From positions 1 through 41,163 of the forward strand of contig NZ_MWPQ01000035.1 of NCBI RefSeq assembly GCF_002028545.1: 41,163 bases of DNA, given 5' to 3'. Under the pieces are notes generated by a model that was given only the letters and a program-made list of their open reading frames with translations, searched no databases and was not told where the DNA came from. Shown piece by piece: positions 29,945-38,871 of the stretch. Source of the stretch: Nitrobacter vulgaris. Lineage in GTDB: Bacteria > Pseudomonadota > Alphaproteobacteria > Rhizobiales > Xanthobacteraceae. The translations under genes and the position numbers were made by a program. Numbering within the stretch: position 1 is the stretch's first letter; the number at the start of each line of letters is the position of its first letter.

Positions 29945-30487
29945 ATGACCATGAAGGCTCGCGACGTCATGACTCGTCATGTCGTTTCCGTTGCACCGAA
30001 CGAGGCGATCCTCGAAGCGGGCGAGCTGATGTTGCGCCATCACGTCAGCGGGCTGCCGGTTGTCGATGGAAATGGGCGGCTGATCGGAATCGTCACCGAG
30101 CGCGACTTTCTTCGCCCGATAGGTCCCCGCGCGGACGATCGCCGGCCCCGCTGGTTCGAGGTGATCGCGGCTCGTCCGGTGATTTCGGAGCCTGCAGAAT
30201 TGCGGTGCCGGCGTAAGGTGGCCGAGGTTATGACGCCCAATCCCGTGACAGTGGACGACAACACTCCTATCGACGAAGTGGTCCGGATAATGGAGACACA
30301 CCGTGTCAAGCGCTTGCCGGTTATGCGCGAAAGCCGCGTGGTCGGCATCATCAGCCGTGAGAACCTGATGCACGCCCTGATCAAGAGTATCCACAAGACC
30401 CAGGCATGGGCAAAGCAGGAGGAAGCAGACCGTGGACGACTTGCGGAACTTGAACGCGAAGCATGGCTGCACCGGACGCGCACCTGA
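29945..30487 (+). CDS. CBS-pair protein
   Basis: A 180-residue soluble protein with two CBS motifs: residues about 5-60 (ARDVMTRHVVSVAPNEAILE ... GLPVVDGNGRLIGIVTERD) and about 87-145 (VAEVMTPNPVTVDDNTPIDE ... RLPVMRESRVVGIISREN), followed by a charged helical tail (about 150-180). Such stand-alone CBS pairs bind AMP/ATP-like ligands and are common in hypoxia regulons. A 24-residue insertion between the repeats contains an Arg-rich segment. A second ATG at 29951 is possible. It stands 80 bases upstream of glucokinase, with no terminator seen between, so both may share the FNR-box promoter. Confidence 0.88.
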   Translation: MTMKARDVMTRHVVSVAPNEAILEAGELMLRHHVSGLPVVDGNGRLIGIVTERDFLRPIGPRADDRRPRWFEVIAARPVISEPAELRCRRKVAEVMTPNPVTVDDNTPIDEVVRIMETHRVKRLPVMRESRVVGIISRENLMHALIKSIHKTQAWAKQEEADRGRLAELEREAWLHRTRT

Positions 30488-30567
30488 CCCTCCCTGCGTC
30501 GAGATTCCGCTGTCGTCGGGCATGTCTGGTGCGGTCATAAGGCAGCGCTGCACGAGTCGAGAAATTC

Positions 30568-31584
30568 ATGGCTAATCCTGCAAGCTGCGTATTGCTTGGT
30601 GACATCGGCGGAACCAATGCCCGGTTTGCGCTCGTCACGGATGAGCGCATGGGGCCGATCGAGACATTGTCGGTCGCCGATTATCCGGATTTCGATCGGG
30701 CACTGGCCGCGTTCCTTGGTCGTCATCGGAACGGGCTGCCGATTTCCGGCGCGGTGTTCGCCGTAGCCGGAGCTGTCGAGGCCAATCGCAGCATACTGAC
30801 CAACAGTGGTTGGGTTATCGATGCTGGTCGATTGGGAGCGATATTCGATTTGCCAAGCGTGCGCGTGATCAACGATTTCAAGGCGGTCGCCTGGTCGCTG
30901 CCACATCTCACACCGCACGACCTGTTTGCGGTCGGAGGCGGCGAGCAGGCCGCGGCTGCGCCCGCAGTCGTGTTGGGGCCTGGAACAGGCCTCGGGCTCG
31001 CCTGTCTTGTGCCGCGTCCTCGCGACCCGCTCGTCGTCACTACGGAGGCGGGCCATACCACGCTTCCGGGCGCCAATGCGCGGGAGGATGCGGTCATCGC
31101 GCATCTACGTGGATGTTTCGGCCATGTCTCCGTGGAGCGCGCGTTGTCGGGTCCGGGGCTGGTCAGTCTTTACCAGTCGCTCGCCGCCATCGATCATCTT
31201 TCCGTACCTCCACGCAAACCAAGCGAGATCACCGAAGCGGCGCTTCGCGAGAGTTGTCCGACTAGCCGGGAGGCTGTCGACATGTTCTGCGCCATGCTGG
31301 GTACCGTTGCTGGAAATGCCGCGCTGACGTTCGATGCGCGTGGCGGCGTGTATATCGGTGGTGGCATTGCCCCGCGGATCAGCGAGTATCTGGCGTGCTC
31401 GCAGTTCCGCGAGCGGTTCGAAGCGAAGGGGCGTTTCCGGGCCTACGTCGCTGCCATCCCGTCCTGGGTGATCATGCACCCCGATCCTGCCTTCATTGGA
31501 TTGCAGCGTCTCGCCACGAGACCGAGCAGCGACAGCAAACCACCGCAAGGTAATTACGCTCAGGTGCCGTCGCATGGAGAATAG
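30568..31584 (+). CDS. glk: Glucokinase (ROK-independent, E. coli Glk type)
   Basis: A 338-residue ATP-dependent hexokinase-fold enzyme making glucose-6-phosphate. LLGDIGGTNARFAL (8-21) is the phosphate-1 loop; SVRVINDFKAVAWSLPHL contains the catalytic Asp of the Glk family; GPGTGLGLACLVP is the phosphate-2 region; TTEAGHTTLPGANAREDAVI and GGVYIGGGIAPRI complete the pattern. It lies 80 bases downstream of the CBS gene in the same direction. Together with GH1 it would feed glucose from beta-glucosides into the pentose phosphate/phosphoketolase route. The last 25 residues are non-conserved. Confidence 0.93.
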   Translation: MANPASCVLLGDIGGTNARFALVTDERMGPIETLSVADYPDFDRALAAFLGRHRNGLPISGAVFAVAGAVEANRSILTNSGWVIDAGRLGAIFDLPSVRVINDFKAVAWSLPHLTPHDLFAVGGGEQAAAAPAVVLGPGTGLGLACLVPRPRDPLVVTTEAGHTTLPGANAREDAVIAHLRGCFGHVSVERALSGPGLVSLYQSLAAIDHLSVPPRKPSEITEAALRESCPTSREAVDMFCAMLGTVAGNAALTFDARGGVYIGGGIAPRISEYLACSQFRERFEAKGRFRAYVAAIPSWVIMHPDPAFIGLQRLATRPSSDSKPPQGNYAQVPSHGE

Positions 31585-31653
31585 CCAATTAGGCTACGAA
31601 TGCGCATCACCAAGCGATAGTGCACCATGAAACGTCCAGTTATCTCATTGACA

Positions 31654-31962
31654 CTAAGGACGGACGAGACCTGTTGAAACGTCGTGGGATATTGGCCAGC
31701 ATCGCTTTAAAAACTCCAGTTCGAGCGCCTGACGGCCGGCCAACCGCTCGAGCGCGGCGATGCGCGCTTCGTATTCCTGGACCAGACCCGCAGCGCGCGT
31801 GTCGTCGTCCAGCGCGCCGGCCTCGTACTTTTCGACCCAGATGCGGATCAGGTTACGCGAAACGTCGTGGCGTTTGGCCAGCCCATGAAGCGTCTCACCA
31901 CCCAGAAACTCCTGGGCGACCTGGCGCTTAAACTCAAGGCTGTGGGATCGGTGTCTCGGCAA
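31654..31962 (-). mobile_element. IS3-family orfA, 3'-truncated
   Basis: Encodes PRHRSHSLEFKRQVAQEFL, then LAKRHDVSRNLIRIWVEKYE and ARIAALERLAGRQALELEFL, the HTH and leucine-zipper region of an IS3-group OrfA. After LEFLK the frame becomes unrelated (RCWPISHD), so orfB and the right end are missing. The start is TTG at 31962 next to a hairpin that holds the ribosome binding site. The element end interrupts the chrA relic. Confidence 0.8.
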
Positions 31963-31982
31963 GGGCTTTTCTCCAAAAGCCC
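31963..31982 (-). promoter_or_regulatory. Hairpin with Shine-Dalgarno in its loop before IS3 orfA
   Basis: On the minus strand GGGCTTTT and AAAAGCCC form a perfect 8-base stem with GGAG as the four-base loop, and the TTG start codon follows directly. The ribosome binding site is thus displayed or sequestered by the fold. In several IS elements such structures limit transposase translation from outside transcripts; that role here is inference. Confidence 0.5.
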
Positions 31983-31992
31983 GGCCACCCGG

Positions 31993-32276
31993 TCAATCAA
32001 CTTTGCTTACCTGTCCGGCACCAGGGGCCACTCCAAACTGGCTGGCAGGGCCCGGCAGAAATTGGCAAAACCGCACGAGATCGGCGAAAGCAATTTCGTC
32101 CATCCACTACCGGCGAACAAACTCATCGCGGAAGTAACCAATGTAGGCGATCGGGCCGCCGAAGCACCACAATCCGAGCTTAAGAAAATCCCGAGGACCT
32201 CCAAAGGCGAACCCAGCCTTGCTACGCGTCCAGTATCTGCCTCGTTCGAGAAATTGAGGCTGCTCACAACGTCCAC
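31993..32276 (-). pseudogene. chrA: Chromate transporter ChrA, N-terminal fragment
   Basis: Joined frames read LGSPLEVLGIF, LKLGLWCFGGPIAYIGYFRD, EFVRR, then WMDEIAFADLVRFCQFLPGP ending in SKVD and a stop at 31993. This is the start of ChrA, with the CFGGP motif and the CQFLPGP motif of the first repeat. Two frame breaks occur and the remaining 85 percent of the gene is missing, ending where the IS3 orfA element begins. It was probably destroyed by that insertion plus deletion. Confidence 0.75.
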
Positions 32277-32502
32277 TCTCAGATTGGAATTCTATAGCGG
32301 AGAGCACCATGCTGTTCTTGTTCGTTTCGAACTCAATGACGCCTGCGTCTCGTAGTTTACCTCCGCACGATCTGGAAAGCTCGGCCAGACGCGACGCAAA
32401 GATCGGTATAAGAGCCGCCTCAGCGAGAAATATCTTGTCGAGCATTGACTGAGGCCGTGCTCGCGCAAGACGGACCTCACAACAGGCTTGAAACGAACCG
32501 GC

Positions 32503-32688
32503 CTAACGTCGGCTAGAATAGATCGGTGCCGCCAAAACCACACCGGCTGCGATCTGCAGTACAAGCAGAAAGAACAGGGCTGCGATAGTTATTCTCGCTG
32601 CGGAATTATGCCTGAGCTCTCCACAAATGTATTGGTCGGACGATTTGGTTGGAACCAAAGGTGGCTGACCTTTCTTACTGTGGTTCAT
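32503..32688 (-). CDS. Small single-span membrane protein, unknown function
   Basis: Sixty-one residues: a polar N-terminus (MNHSKKGQPPLVPTKSSDQY), a central region with one Cys, and one strongly hydrophobic helix (ITIAALFFLLVLQIAAGVVL, about residues 33-52) ending in APIYSSRR. GGGGAG six bases before the ATG is an excellent ribosome binding site. A near-perfect FNR/FixK box is centred 69 bases upstream (32751-32764), giving a predicted 28-base leader. No family is recognised. The size and anaerobic-type promoter recall small subunits of respiratory complexes, but that is only a suggestion. Confidence 0.5.
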   Translation of the reverse strand: MNHSKKGQPPLVPTKSSDQYICGELRHNSAARITIAALFFLLVLQIAAGVVLAAPIYSSRR

Positions 32689-32750
32689 TGAAATCTCCCC
32701 GAACAGACGTTGACCAATTGTCTGCTTGCACTCTTTCCGGACGCAGGGGA

Positions 32751-32764
32751 ATGATCTGGATCAA
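32751..32764. promoter_or_regulatory. FNR/FixK-like box before the small membrane gene
   Basis: On the minus strand it reads TTGAT-CCAG-ATCAT, nine of ten consensus positions; the core CCAG/CTGG is common in rhizobial FixK boxes. Distance to the ATG at 32688 fits a -41.5 activator site. Confidence 0.5.
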
Positions 32765-33118
32765 CATGGGAGGGCAGCGCCGCCGCTGGTGGTCTCAGCG
32801 TTCCTGGCGTTGCTTGAGAACTAGCAACAATAGCCCGGGTGCGCTGAGATGTTCTCTCTCGAACGGAAAGGCTGTGCCTCTCCGCTCATCCTAGCCTTGT
32901 CAAAGCCTCTGGGGTCTGAATCCATCAAAGTCTCGTGCGATCAGAGTCCGCTCTAAATATAACACGCATCAAATCGCCGCGCTCTGGCATTACCTGGCGC
33001 AACTCCGGAATGCGCTAGGTGTAGTTTCGTCGAAAGCCGCTTGCCGCGCGTATGCCAACATGCCTTCGAAGATCACCTGCGCCTGTTCAGACAGGTTACG
33101 ACTACATCCTTCTCCATT
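32765..33118. other. 354-base region, no gene recognised
   Basis: It separates the divergently oriented small membrane gene and cytochrome b561, including their promoters at both edges. No repeat, hairpin or coding family was seen between the two boxes. Confidence 0.4.
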
Positions 33119-33132
33119 TTGATCGACATCAA
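33119..33132. promoter_or_regulatory. FNR/FixK-type box before cytochrome b561
   Basis: TTGAT-CGAC-ATCAA is a perfect match. Its centre is 56 bases before the ATG at 33182; a -41.5 site gives a leader of about 15 bases containing the AGGAGG ribosome binding site. Confidence 0.65.
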
Positions 33133-33181
33133 GTCTGCCTATGACACGCGATGTAGACTTCAAGTGAAGAGGAGGTCCAAT

Positions 33182-33742
33182 ATGCTGATCTGCAATTCCG
33201 CAAAGGGATATGGTGCGATACCGCAGGCGATCCATTGGCTTACCGTCATTCTTGTGGTTGCTGCCTGGATTCTCGGTCTTGTAGGCGATGAGTTGCCAAA
33301 AGGAACGCTGCGTGATGCGGGGCTGTCTGTTCATATATCTGCAGGACTCGTCGTTATAATTCTGCTTGTTGTTCGGTTGGCTTGGAGCTTCTTCAACCCG
33401 GCACCATCCGCAGGGTCTACAATGCTCGGCGTCTGGTTAGCTCGCGTGGGGCACGTCGCTCACTACTTGCTCTATGTCCTGCTGTTCGCAGTTCCTATCG
33501 CGGGGATTGTGCTGCGGTTCGCGGGCGGCGAATCTATTCCAATATTTGGATTGTACGAAATTGCATCCCCTTGGGTTAAAGATCGGGCATTGTCCGAGAC
33601 TGTCGAAGAGGTACACGAAGTTCTCGCTCATACCTTAATGGTTGTCGCAGGCCTGCATGCCGCCGCAGCTTTAATCCATCATTGGATACTTCGTGATCAA
33701 ACGCTGGCAAGGATGCTTCCTCGTTTTGGCGAGAAGGAGTAA
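33182..33742 (+). CDS. Cytochrome b561
   Basis: A 186-residue four-helix membrane protein of the prokaryotic cytochrome b561 family (CybB/YodB type) that shuttles electrons between quinone and periplasmic or substrate partners through b hemes. Candidate heme histidines lie in QAIHWL (helix 1), LSVHISAG (helix 2), GHVAHYLLY (helix 3) and VLAHTLM/LHAAAALIHHW (helix 4). The ATG at 33182 follows AGAGGAGG; the longer frame from 33041 overlaps the FNR box and is rejected. The gene appears intact, stands alone, and ends 90 bases before the IS481-like element. Confidence 0.88.
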   Translation: MLICNSAKGYGAIPQAIHWLTVILVVAAWILGLVGDELPKGTLRDAGLSVHISAGLVVIILLVVRLAWSFFNPAPSAGSTMLGVWLARVGHVAHYLLYVLLFAVPIAGIVLRFAGGESIPIFGLYEIASPWVKDRALSETVEEVHEVLAHTLMVVAGLHAAAALIHHWILRDQTLARMLPRFGEKE

Positions 33743-34014
33743 ATGAACTACATCCGCGGGCGGGGCCCTTCCTCGTAGCATTTGTTGGATGGGTTGCTGG
33801 CAATGCGCCGTTTTGGCACAAACGTCTGAGTGTAGGAATGTACAGACTTGCGAGACATCCTTTCTCTTGAGCCTCAATGGCAGGAAGGATGATCGGGATG
33901 CACAAGTTTCGGCGAGATGTGGACCACAAGCTGCGGGTGCTCCAGCACGCTGATAAGATTGGCGATGTCGGCAAGGCTTGCCGGTATTTCGGCGTCGGTC
34001 GCGCTAGCTTCTAT

Positions 34015-34248
34015 CTCTATGGACCGCTCTCCCGTTGCAGGTCGATTTTGATCTGATCTGCTTGGTCCGTTGCAAACATCTATCCGGCGTCACCTGAAGT
34101 GATCCAGGGCGCCCAAATGGGGAATCCGCTCGCGCCCGCCTCTACAGTTGGTAGGCCACGAAGGCCTCGATAAAAGTCAGGCTCTTGGCGCGCCGGTCCG
34201 ACCTGTGCATCTCATTTCTCCGTCGTCTCGCAATCTCCAGACGGGTCC
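34015..34248 (-). ncRNA. Candidate seekRNA/bridge RNA region of the IS110 element
   Basis: IS110-family elements carry a guide RNA in a non-coding end; in the IS1111 subgroup it lies downstream of the transposase. Here the 234 bases after the transposase stop are the only non-coding space large enough. I did not derive a secondary structure or guide loops, so this is a position-based call. Confidence 0.3.
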
Positions 34249-35267
34249 TCAGAAAGCGGCGCGGTACGGTTCGCCGGTTCGAAGCACAGCCCAGATGATC
34301 CGTGCATTCTTATTGGCGACCGCCACCGTGGCGCGGTTGAAACCGCGCCGCTCCCGAAGCTGATTGACCCATTGGTTATTGAGGTCTGTCTTGGATGGCG
34401 CCGTCCGGACCACAGCTCTGGCGCCGTGAACGAGCAAGCTGCGCAGGTGCTGGCTCCCGCGCTTAGAAATGCCCATTAACGTGGTGCGATCGCCACTGGA
34501 GAATTGCCGCGGCACGAGGCCGATCCAGGCGGCAAGATGACGGCCGTTCTTGAATTCCGCGCCGTCCCCGATGGCGGCGATGATTGCCGTGGCGGTCTTA
34601 GGCCCAACACCTTTGATTGTCGCGATGCGCTGGCAACGCTCGCTGCCGCGGAAAACCGCATCGATCTTCTTGTCGAAGATCGCGATGCGGCGGTCGAGAT
34701 CTCGGAACAGATCATGCAGCTCAGCGATTGCCTCCCGCGCCAGCGGCGTCAGTTCGTTCTCCAGATCCGACAGGATCTCCGGAACCAATCGCCGGGCGCG
34801 GGTAATGCTCTTGGCAATGGCGAAGCCTCGATCGAGCAAGAGACCTCGGATTTGGCTGACCACGGCGGTGCGATGTTTGACCATGCGCTGGCGAGCGCGA
34901 TGCAGGGCCTGGATGTCCTGCTGCTCGACCGTCTTCTTCGGGACGAGCGGAATGTGCGGTTGGCGTGTGCGGCGGTGCAGATCGCCTCAGCGTCGTTGCC
35001 GTCGTTCTTCTGCCGGCGCACAAAGGGCTTCACATATTGCGGGCTGATGATCTTCACCTGGTGGCCGAGCGCCTCGAACTTGCGCGCCCAGCAGAACGCG
35101 CCGGTGCAGGCTTCCACCACGATCGTGCAGCACTCGACTTGCGCGACAATATCGAGAAGCTGATCGCGCATCACCCGCCGCTTCAGCACGACGCAGCCAT
35201 GATGATTGACCCCGTGAAGTTGAAACACGTTCTTGGCGATATCGATACCGAGCGTCTCGACGGTCAT
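34249..35267 (-). pseudogene. IS110-family transposase, one frameshift
   Basis: Frame 1 begins MTVETLGIDIAKNVFQLHG and holds the DEDD (RuvC-like) residues: D in GIDIAK, E in VVEACTG, and two Asp in QKNDGNDAEAI. Near 34970 the frame shifts; frame 2 continues with PHIPLVPKKTVEQQDIQALH, a coiled linker, TIKGVGPKTATAIIAAIGDG and the C-terminal GISKRGSQHLRSLLVHGARA with the catalytic serine. Full length would be about 340 residues, the family norm. The single frameshift should inactivate it unless bypassed. Confidence 0.85.
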
Positions 35268-36148
35268 TGCAGTTCTCCTTCCTGTTGCAGGCTCTCAGCC
35301 TGAATGGTGGAGGGAGAGCCGTCCATCCCATTAGATGGCGAACAGCTTATCGACAGCACGGCCTGGCAGGCCGTGAGAACCGCGAGACGGCCGAAGAATC
35401 CCGCCAATCGAACGGTGCCGGAGATCGTCGAGAAGGTGCTACATCTGCGCAAAACCTACTGTCTGGGGCCAATACGCATCGTCTGCTATCTGGCGCGCTA
35501 TCACGCCATCATTATCTCCGATGCAGGCGTGTATCGCATTCTCAGGCGCAATGGCCTCAACCAGATGCCCGGCGGCACGCGCGTTCGCAAGATCCACCCC
35601 AGCGATATCAGAAACAGGTGCCGGGTCACCAGATCCAGGTCGACGTCAAATTCTCGAAATTCGAGGGCAAAGACGGAAAGCCCGTGAAGCGCTACCAGTA
35701 CACGGCGATCGACGATGCCCCGCGCATTCGCGCCTTGAAAATCCACGACCAACACAATCAGTCAAACGCGATCGACTTCATCAATACCATCATCGAAAAA
35801 TTCCCGTTCCGAATCCGCGAGGTTCGAACCGACAATGGTCATGAATTCCAGGCTCAATTCCATTGGCATGTTGAGAACCTCGGCATTCGCCACGCCTACA
35901 TCAAACCTGCGTCGCCGCAGCTGAACGGCAAGGTCGAGCGGTCGCATCGAACAGATGAGCAGGAGTTCTATCAGCTCCTCACCTACACCGACGATGTCGA
36001 TCTTCGCGCAAGGCTCTCCGAGTGGGAGCAGTTCTACAACCTCTCCCGGCCTCACGGTGCATTCAACGGAAAAGCACCTTACGAGGTTCTCCGCGAACGG
36101 CTGTAATTCAAGGGCGGATGTCTCATAAGTGCGCTGACATTACATCTC

Positions 36149-36374
36149 CTGTCCGTCGTCAGATGATTTGAGACTGATCAGGCGGCTTGCGAAGCGAGGC
36201 TCTGGCTCATCAGGGGTTAGAGTTTAAGCGGCCTGCAGTCGATGCTGCAAGCGGCGGTTTGCGATAGTGGCAAGCTTGATACGTTTGCGTTCGGCGAGGA
36301 TCGTCTCAGATTTGCCGAGTAAACATCGGAAGGTGTAACGTTGTCGATGCTCTCGTGGTAGCGGACGTGATTGT
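36149..36374 (-). mobile_element. IS3-family element, 3' fragment (copy 2)
   Basis: Nearly the same sequence as 18082-18308, in the same orientation, starting at CTGTCCGTCGTCAGATGATT. The minus strand encodes the transposase end (SETILAERKRIKLATIANRR) but has a one-base deletion near 36318. At 36374 it is joined to a TraA fragment. It begins only 10 bases after the IS481-like right end. Confidence 0.8.
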
Positions 36375-36720
36375 CCAAAAATGCGCCGTGTGGTCGAGCA
36401 TCTTGCGCGCCGTCGGGTGAATTCCGCCTTCAAGATTCTGGAAGCGCGACATTGCATCGTCGAGACCGAAGGACAAAGATCGACCGTTGTGACTGCAGTG
36501 GACACATGGTTTGCTGCCCGACAGGAGCAGCCCGACAAGGACCATCTCCTGATCGCACGCTCCAACGCCACGGTGTGCCGCCTCAATGCCGAGATCCGTA
36601 GGCGCCTGCGCGCCTCGAGTCAGATTCAGGGGCTGGACGTATCGATGACCGCGTCGTCAGCATCGGGCGATTCTCACGTCTCGCCGTCGGGGAGCGGATC
36701 ACGTTGCCGTCGCGCGAATC
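36375..36720 (+). pseudogene. TraA-type conjugative relaxase/helicase, internal fragment
   Basis: The frame at 36381 reads RVVEHLARRRVNSAFKILEA, then AAVDTWFAARQEQP-like AVDTWFAARQEQPDKDHLLI, ARSNATVCRLNAEIRRRLRA and IQGLDVSM. This is the RecD-like helicase part of Ti-type TraA relaxases from rhizobial plasmids. Both ends are missing and the frame is lost near 36660 (the alternative frame gives RFSRLAVGERITLPS). It indicates past plasmid or ICE DNA in the region. Confidence 0.7.
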
Positions 36721-36879
36721 TCCGGCAATGAGCTTCGCGCCGCTGGTTGTGGAAGAGCCGTTAGACGAGCGTCACGTTCCGGTGCGTTTGTCGGTACTTC
36801 ATAAAAAGCCTCGTCTGATGATCGGTTACATGGAGACCCGGTACGTTGGTGATTTTCTGGAATGGAGAACCACCTTTTT

Positions 36880-37088
36880 GTCCAGCCGCGATCTTGCCTG
36901 ATCGGCAATTCACGCTTGGCAGAAAATCCGATCACGTAGCTTGGTGTAACTGCTGTATCATCGATGACGACACCAGCTGCCTTTACGCCCGTTTTTGCTG
37001 CCTGACTGGCCACATCGTCAATGGAGGCTGCTACCACCTTCGCGATCGCCGCAATGTCGTCGAGAAGGGCGATCAGTCCGATGCTCAT
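36880..37088 (-). pseudogene. DUF808 (YedI-like) membrane protein, N-terminal fragment
   Basis: The minus strand starts MSIGLIALLDDIAAIAKVVA and continues SIDDVASQAAKTGVKAAGVV and IDDTAVTPSYVIGFSAKREL, the opening of DUF808 proteins. After KRELPI there is a frame break (the other frame gives GKIAAG) and similarity ends, so some 230 residues are lost. GAGGG six bases upstream of the ATG shows that the start region is intact. Its promoter region is shared with the transporter at 37243. Confidence 0.75.
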
Positions 37089-37242
37089 TGTTAACCCTCG
37101 AGGAACTAATAAGCACACGAAATCGTGCACACATCGTTCATGAACATATCTGCAAGCTCCTGCGGACGTGCCGACAAAGAGTTCGAAGTGGATTGCGGCG
37201 CGTTCAATCGGGCACGTGGTATTTCAGCAGAAATCCGGAAGC

Positions 37243-38871
37243 ATGCTGACATCGACGCAAGAGTGGTTCAAGCGAACGTTCGTTGATGTCTTTCGGCAGC
37301 TGCGCTGGGCATTTCTGCCGCCGCTCATGGTCTATTTCGCGGCCGGGATTTCCGGGGTGACTGCGATCGTCGGCACGTTTTTTGTCAAAGAGTACCTCGG
37401 ACTTTCGGCGGCGTTTCTCGCTGCACTTACGTTCTGGGCTGGTCTGCCGTGGGCGTTGAAAATGCCACTTGGCCACCTGGTTGATCTGGTTTGGCGGTGG
37501 AAGGCACTCCTGGTGTATCTCGGCGCCGCGCTGATCGCAGCGAGCCTCGGCATCATGTACGCACTCATCATGCACACCGAGGCCATGCGTCAATTACTGA
37601 GTGTGGAAGCATGGTTCGTGGTGAGCAGCCTGCTAGCACCAGCAGGTTATGTGGTGCAGGACACGGTTGCGGATGCCATGACGGTTGAAGCCGTACCGCG
37701 AGTGCACTCCGACGGCAAGCCGCTGGCTGAGGAGGAAACTAAGGCGCTCCATACCACGATGCAGACGCTCGGCCGGATCGCACTTATCGGCGGACTTGTG
37801 TTCGTCGCGCTGCTCAATATCGTGATGTTTTCTGGCGTAGAGAGCCTGGAGCAAAGCCAGAAGGCCGATGTCTACGCCCGCATCTACCTGATGGCGCTCG
37901 CCATCCCCCTGGTGTCAGTCAGTGGCATGGTGCTGTCCCAATCCATGCTTGCCGCACGAGCGAGGCAACTTCGTGAGCAGGGGGTTAAAGCGGACGAAGT
38001 TGACCGGCTGGTTTATTCGCCGGGCCAATCAACAGAGCCCGACTACTGGATATTCGGCGGGGGGGCGGCGTTTGTGGTTCTGACGCTCGCAATAGGTATC
38101 AGCGACATACCGCTGGCACAGGAGATCGTCTTCTGCGGATCGATGGCGATCACCTCGGTGCTTATCTACCAGCTGGTCCAGAAGGTGCCACGCGCCAAGG
38201 CGCGGGCGCTCATCGGCACCGCACTCATAATCTTCGTGTTTCGCGCGGCTCCCCTTCCAGGCGCAGGGGCAACGTGGTTCATGATCGATCAACTTCACTT
38301 CGACCAGCAGTTTCTGTCCGTGCTTTCTCTGATTGCATCCTGCCTTACGCTCATAGGCATGGTGCTACTGAGACCGTTGATGGCGAGCCGATCGATCGCC
38401 TATATTGTTGTTCTGCTGACGCTTGCCTCCGGTGTTCTGGCGTTGCCGAATATCGGGCTTTACTACGGCATTCAGAACTGGACAGCACGCCTGACTGGCG
38501 GTGTGGTCGATGCGCATTTCATCGCAATTATCGAAACCACACTAGAGTCTCCATTGGGCCAGGTCGCGATGATTCCCCTGCTGACTTGGATTGCGCGCAA
38601 TGCACCAGCGGACCTCAAGGCAACGTTCTTCGCGGTGATGGCTTCGTTCACCAATATGGCGCTGACGGCTAGCAGTTTACTTACAAAATATCTGAACCAG
38701 ATATTCGTGGTGACTCGCGAGGTTAAGGATCACGCGACCGACACCGTTCAAACGCCCGCTGACTATAGCCAGCTCGGCTGGCTGCTGATCACAGTGACCC
38801 TGATCGGAGTACTGATGCCTCTTCTTACCGTACTTTTGGTGCAGAGGTCGCGGCTTCAAACCCACGACTGA
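37243..38871 (+). CDS. MFS-type membrane transporter (BT1/folate-biopterin-like)
   Basis: About 542 residues with roughly 12 hydrophobic helices. FWAGLPWALKMPLGHLVDLV and RWKALLVYLGAALIAASLGI resemble the helix 2-3 loop of the BT1/FBT group of the major facilitator superfamily, and GYVVQDTVADAMTVEAVPR its 'D-x-x-ADA' helix 4-5 motif. A long hydrophilic loop between helices 6 and 7 (about 230-290) contains EPDYWIF. Substrate unknown. The ATG at 37243 is preceded by GGAAG at very short spacing; GTG at 37215 is an alternative. It looks intact and is flanked by unrelated fragments on both sides. Confidence 0.6.
   Translation: MLTSTQEWFKRTFVDVFRQLRWAFLPPLMVYFAAGISGVTAIVGTFFVKEYLGLSAAFLAALTFWAGLPWALKMPLGHLVDLVWRWKALLVYLGAALIAASLGIMYALIMHTEAMRQLLSVEAWFVVSSLLAPAGYVVQDTVADAMTVEAVPRVHSDGKPLAEEETKALHTTMQTLGRIALIGGLVFVALLNIVMFSGVESLEQSQKADVYARIYLMALAIPLVSVSGMVLSQSMLAARARQLREQGVKADEVDRLVYSPGQSTEPDYWIFGGGAAFVVLTLAIGISDIPLAQEIVFCGSMAITSVLIYQLVQKVPRAKARALIGTALIIFVFRAAPLPGAGATWFMIDQLHFDQQFLSVLSLIASCLTLIGMVLLRPLMASRSIAYIVVLLTLASGVLALPNIGLYYGIQNWTARLTGGVVDAHFIAIIETTLESPLGQVAMIPLLTWIARNAPADLKATFFAVMASFTNMALTASSLLTKYLNQIFVVTREVKDHATDTVQTPADYSQLGWLLITVTLIGVLMPLLTVLLVQRSRLQTHD

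Larger units (their letters stand above)
34015..35332 (-). mobile_element. IS110-family (IS1111-like) element nested in the IS481-like element
   Basis: The 1318-base insert is bounded exactly by the broken codons of the host transposase (SFY before, RWRTA after). Near its ends ATGGACCGCTCTCCC (34019-34033) and GGGAGAGCCGTCCAT (35312-35326) are inverted copies differing at one base; subterminal repeats like these are characteristic of the IS1111 subgroup. The element holds one transposase gene on the minus strand, a 65-base leader side and a 234-base trailer side. Confidence 0.8.
33832..36139 (+). mobile_element. IS481-like element, interrupted by an IS110 element
   Basis: The left end is the inverted repeat TGTACAGACTTGCGAGACAT (from 33839), the right end GGATGTCTCATAAGTGCGCT (from 36116). 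The transposase starts at 33898 (MHKFRRDVDHKLRVLQ, then GKACRYFGVGRASFY), breaks off at 34014, and resumes at 35333 with RWRTAYRQHGLAG, continuing to the stop at 36106. The DDE core is visible: HQIQVDVKF, EVRTDNGHEF and NGKVERSHRTDE. Two frameshifts (about 35385 and 35620) lie in the second part. Without the insert the element would be about 990 bases, normal for the family. It cannot be self-mobile. Confidence 0.8.

Noticed and set aside
29798-30553. Upstream extension of the SbmA-like frame to 645 residues
   Set aside because: The extension is antisense to the CBS gene, has no membrane pattern, and crosses the FNR box.
37100-37160. Short palindromes (CACGA-AA-TCGTG and GTTCATGAAC) before the BT1-like gene
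   Set aside because: Arms of five bases are too short to call an operator without comparative support.
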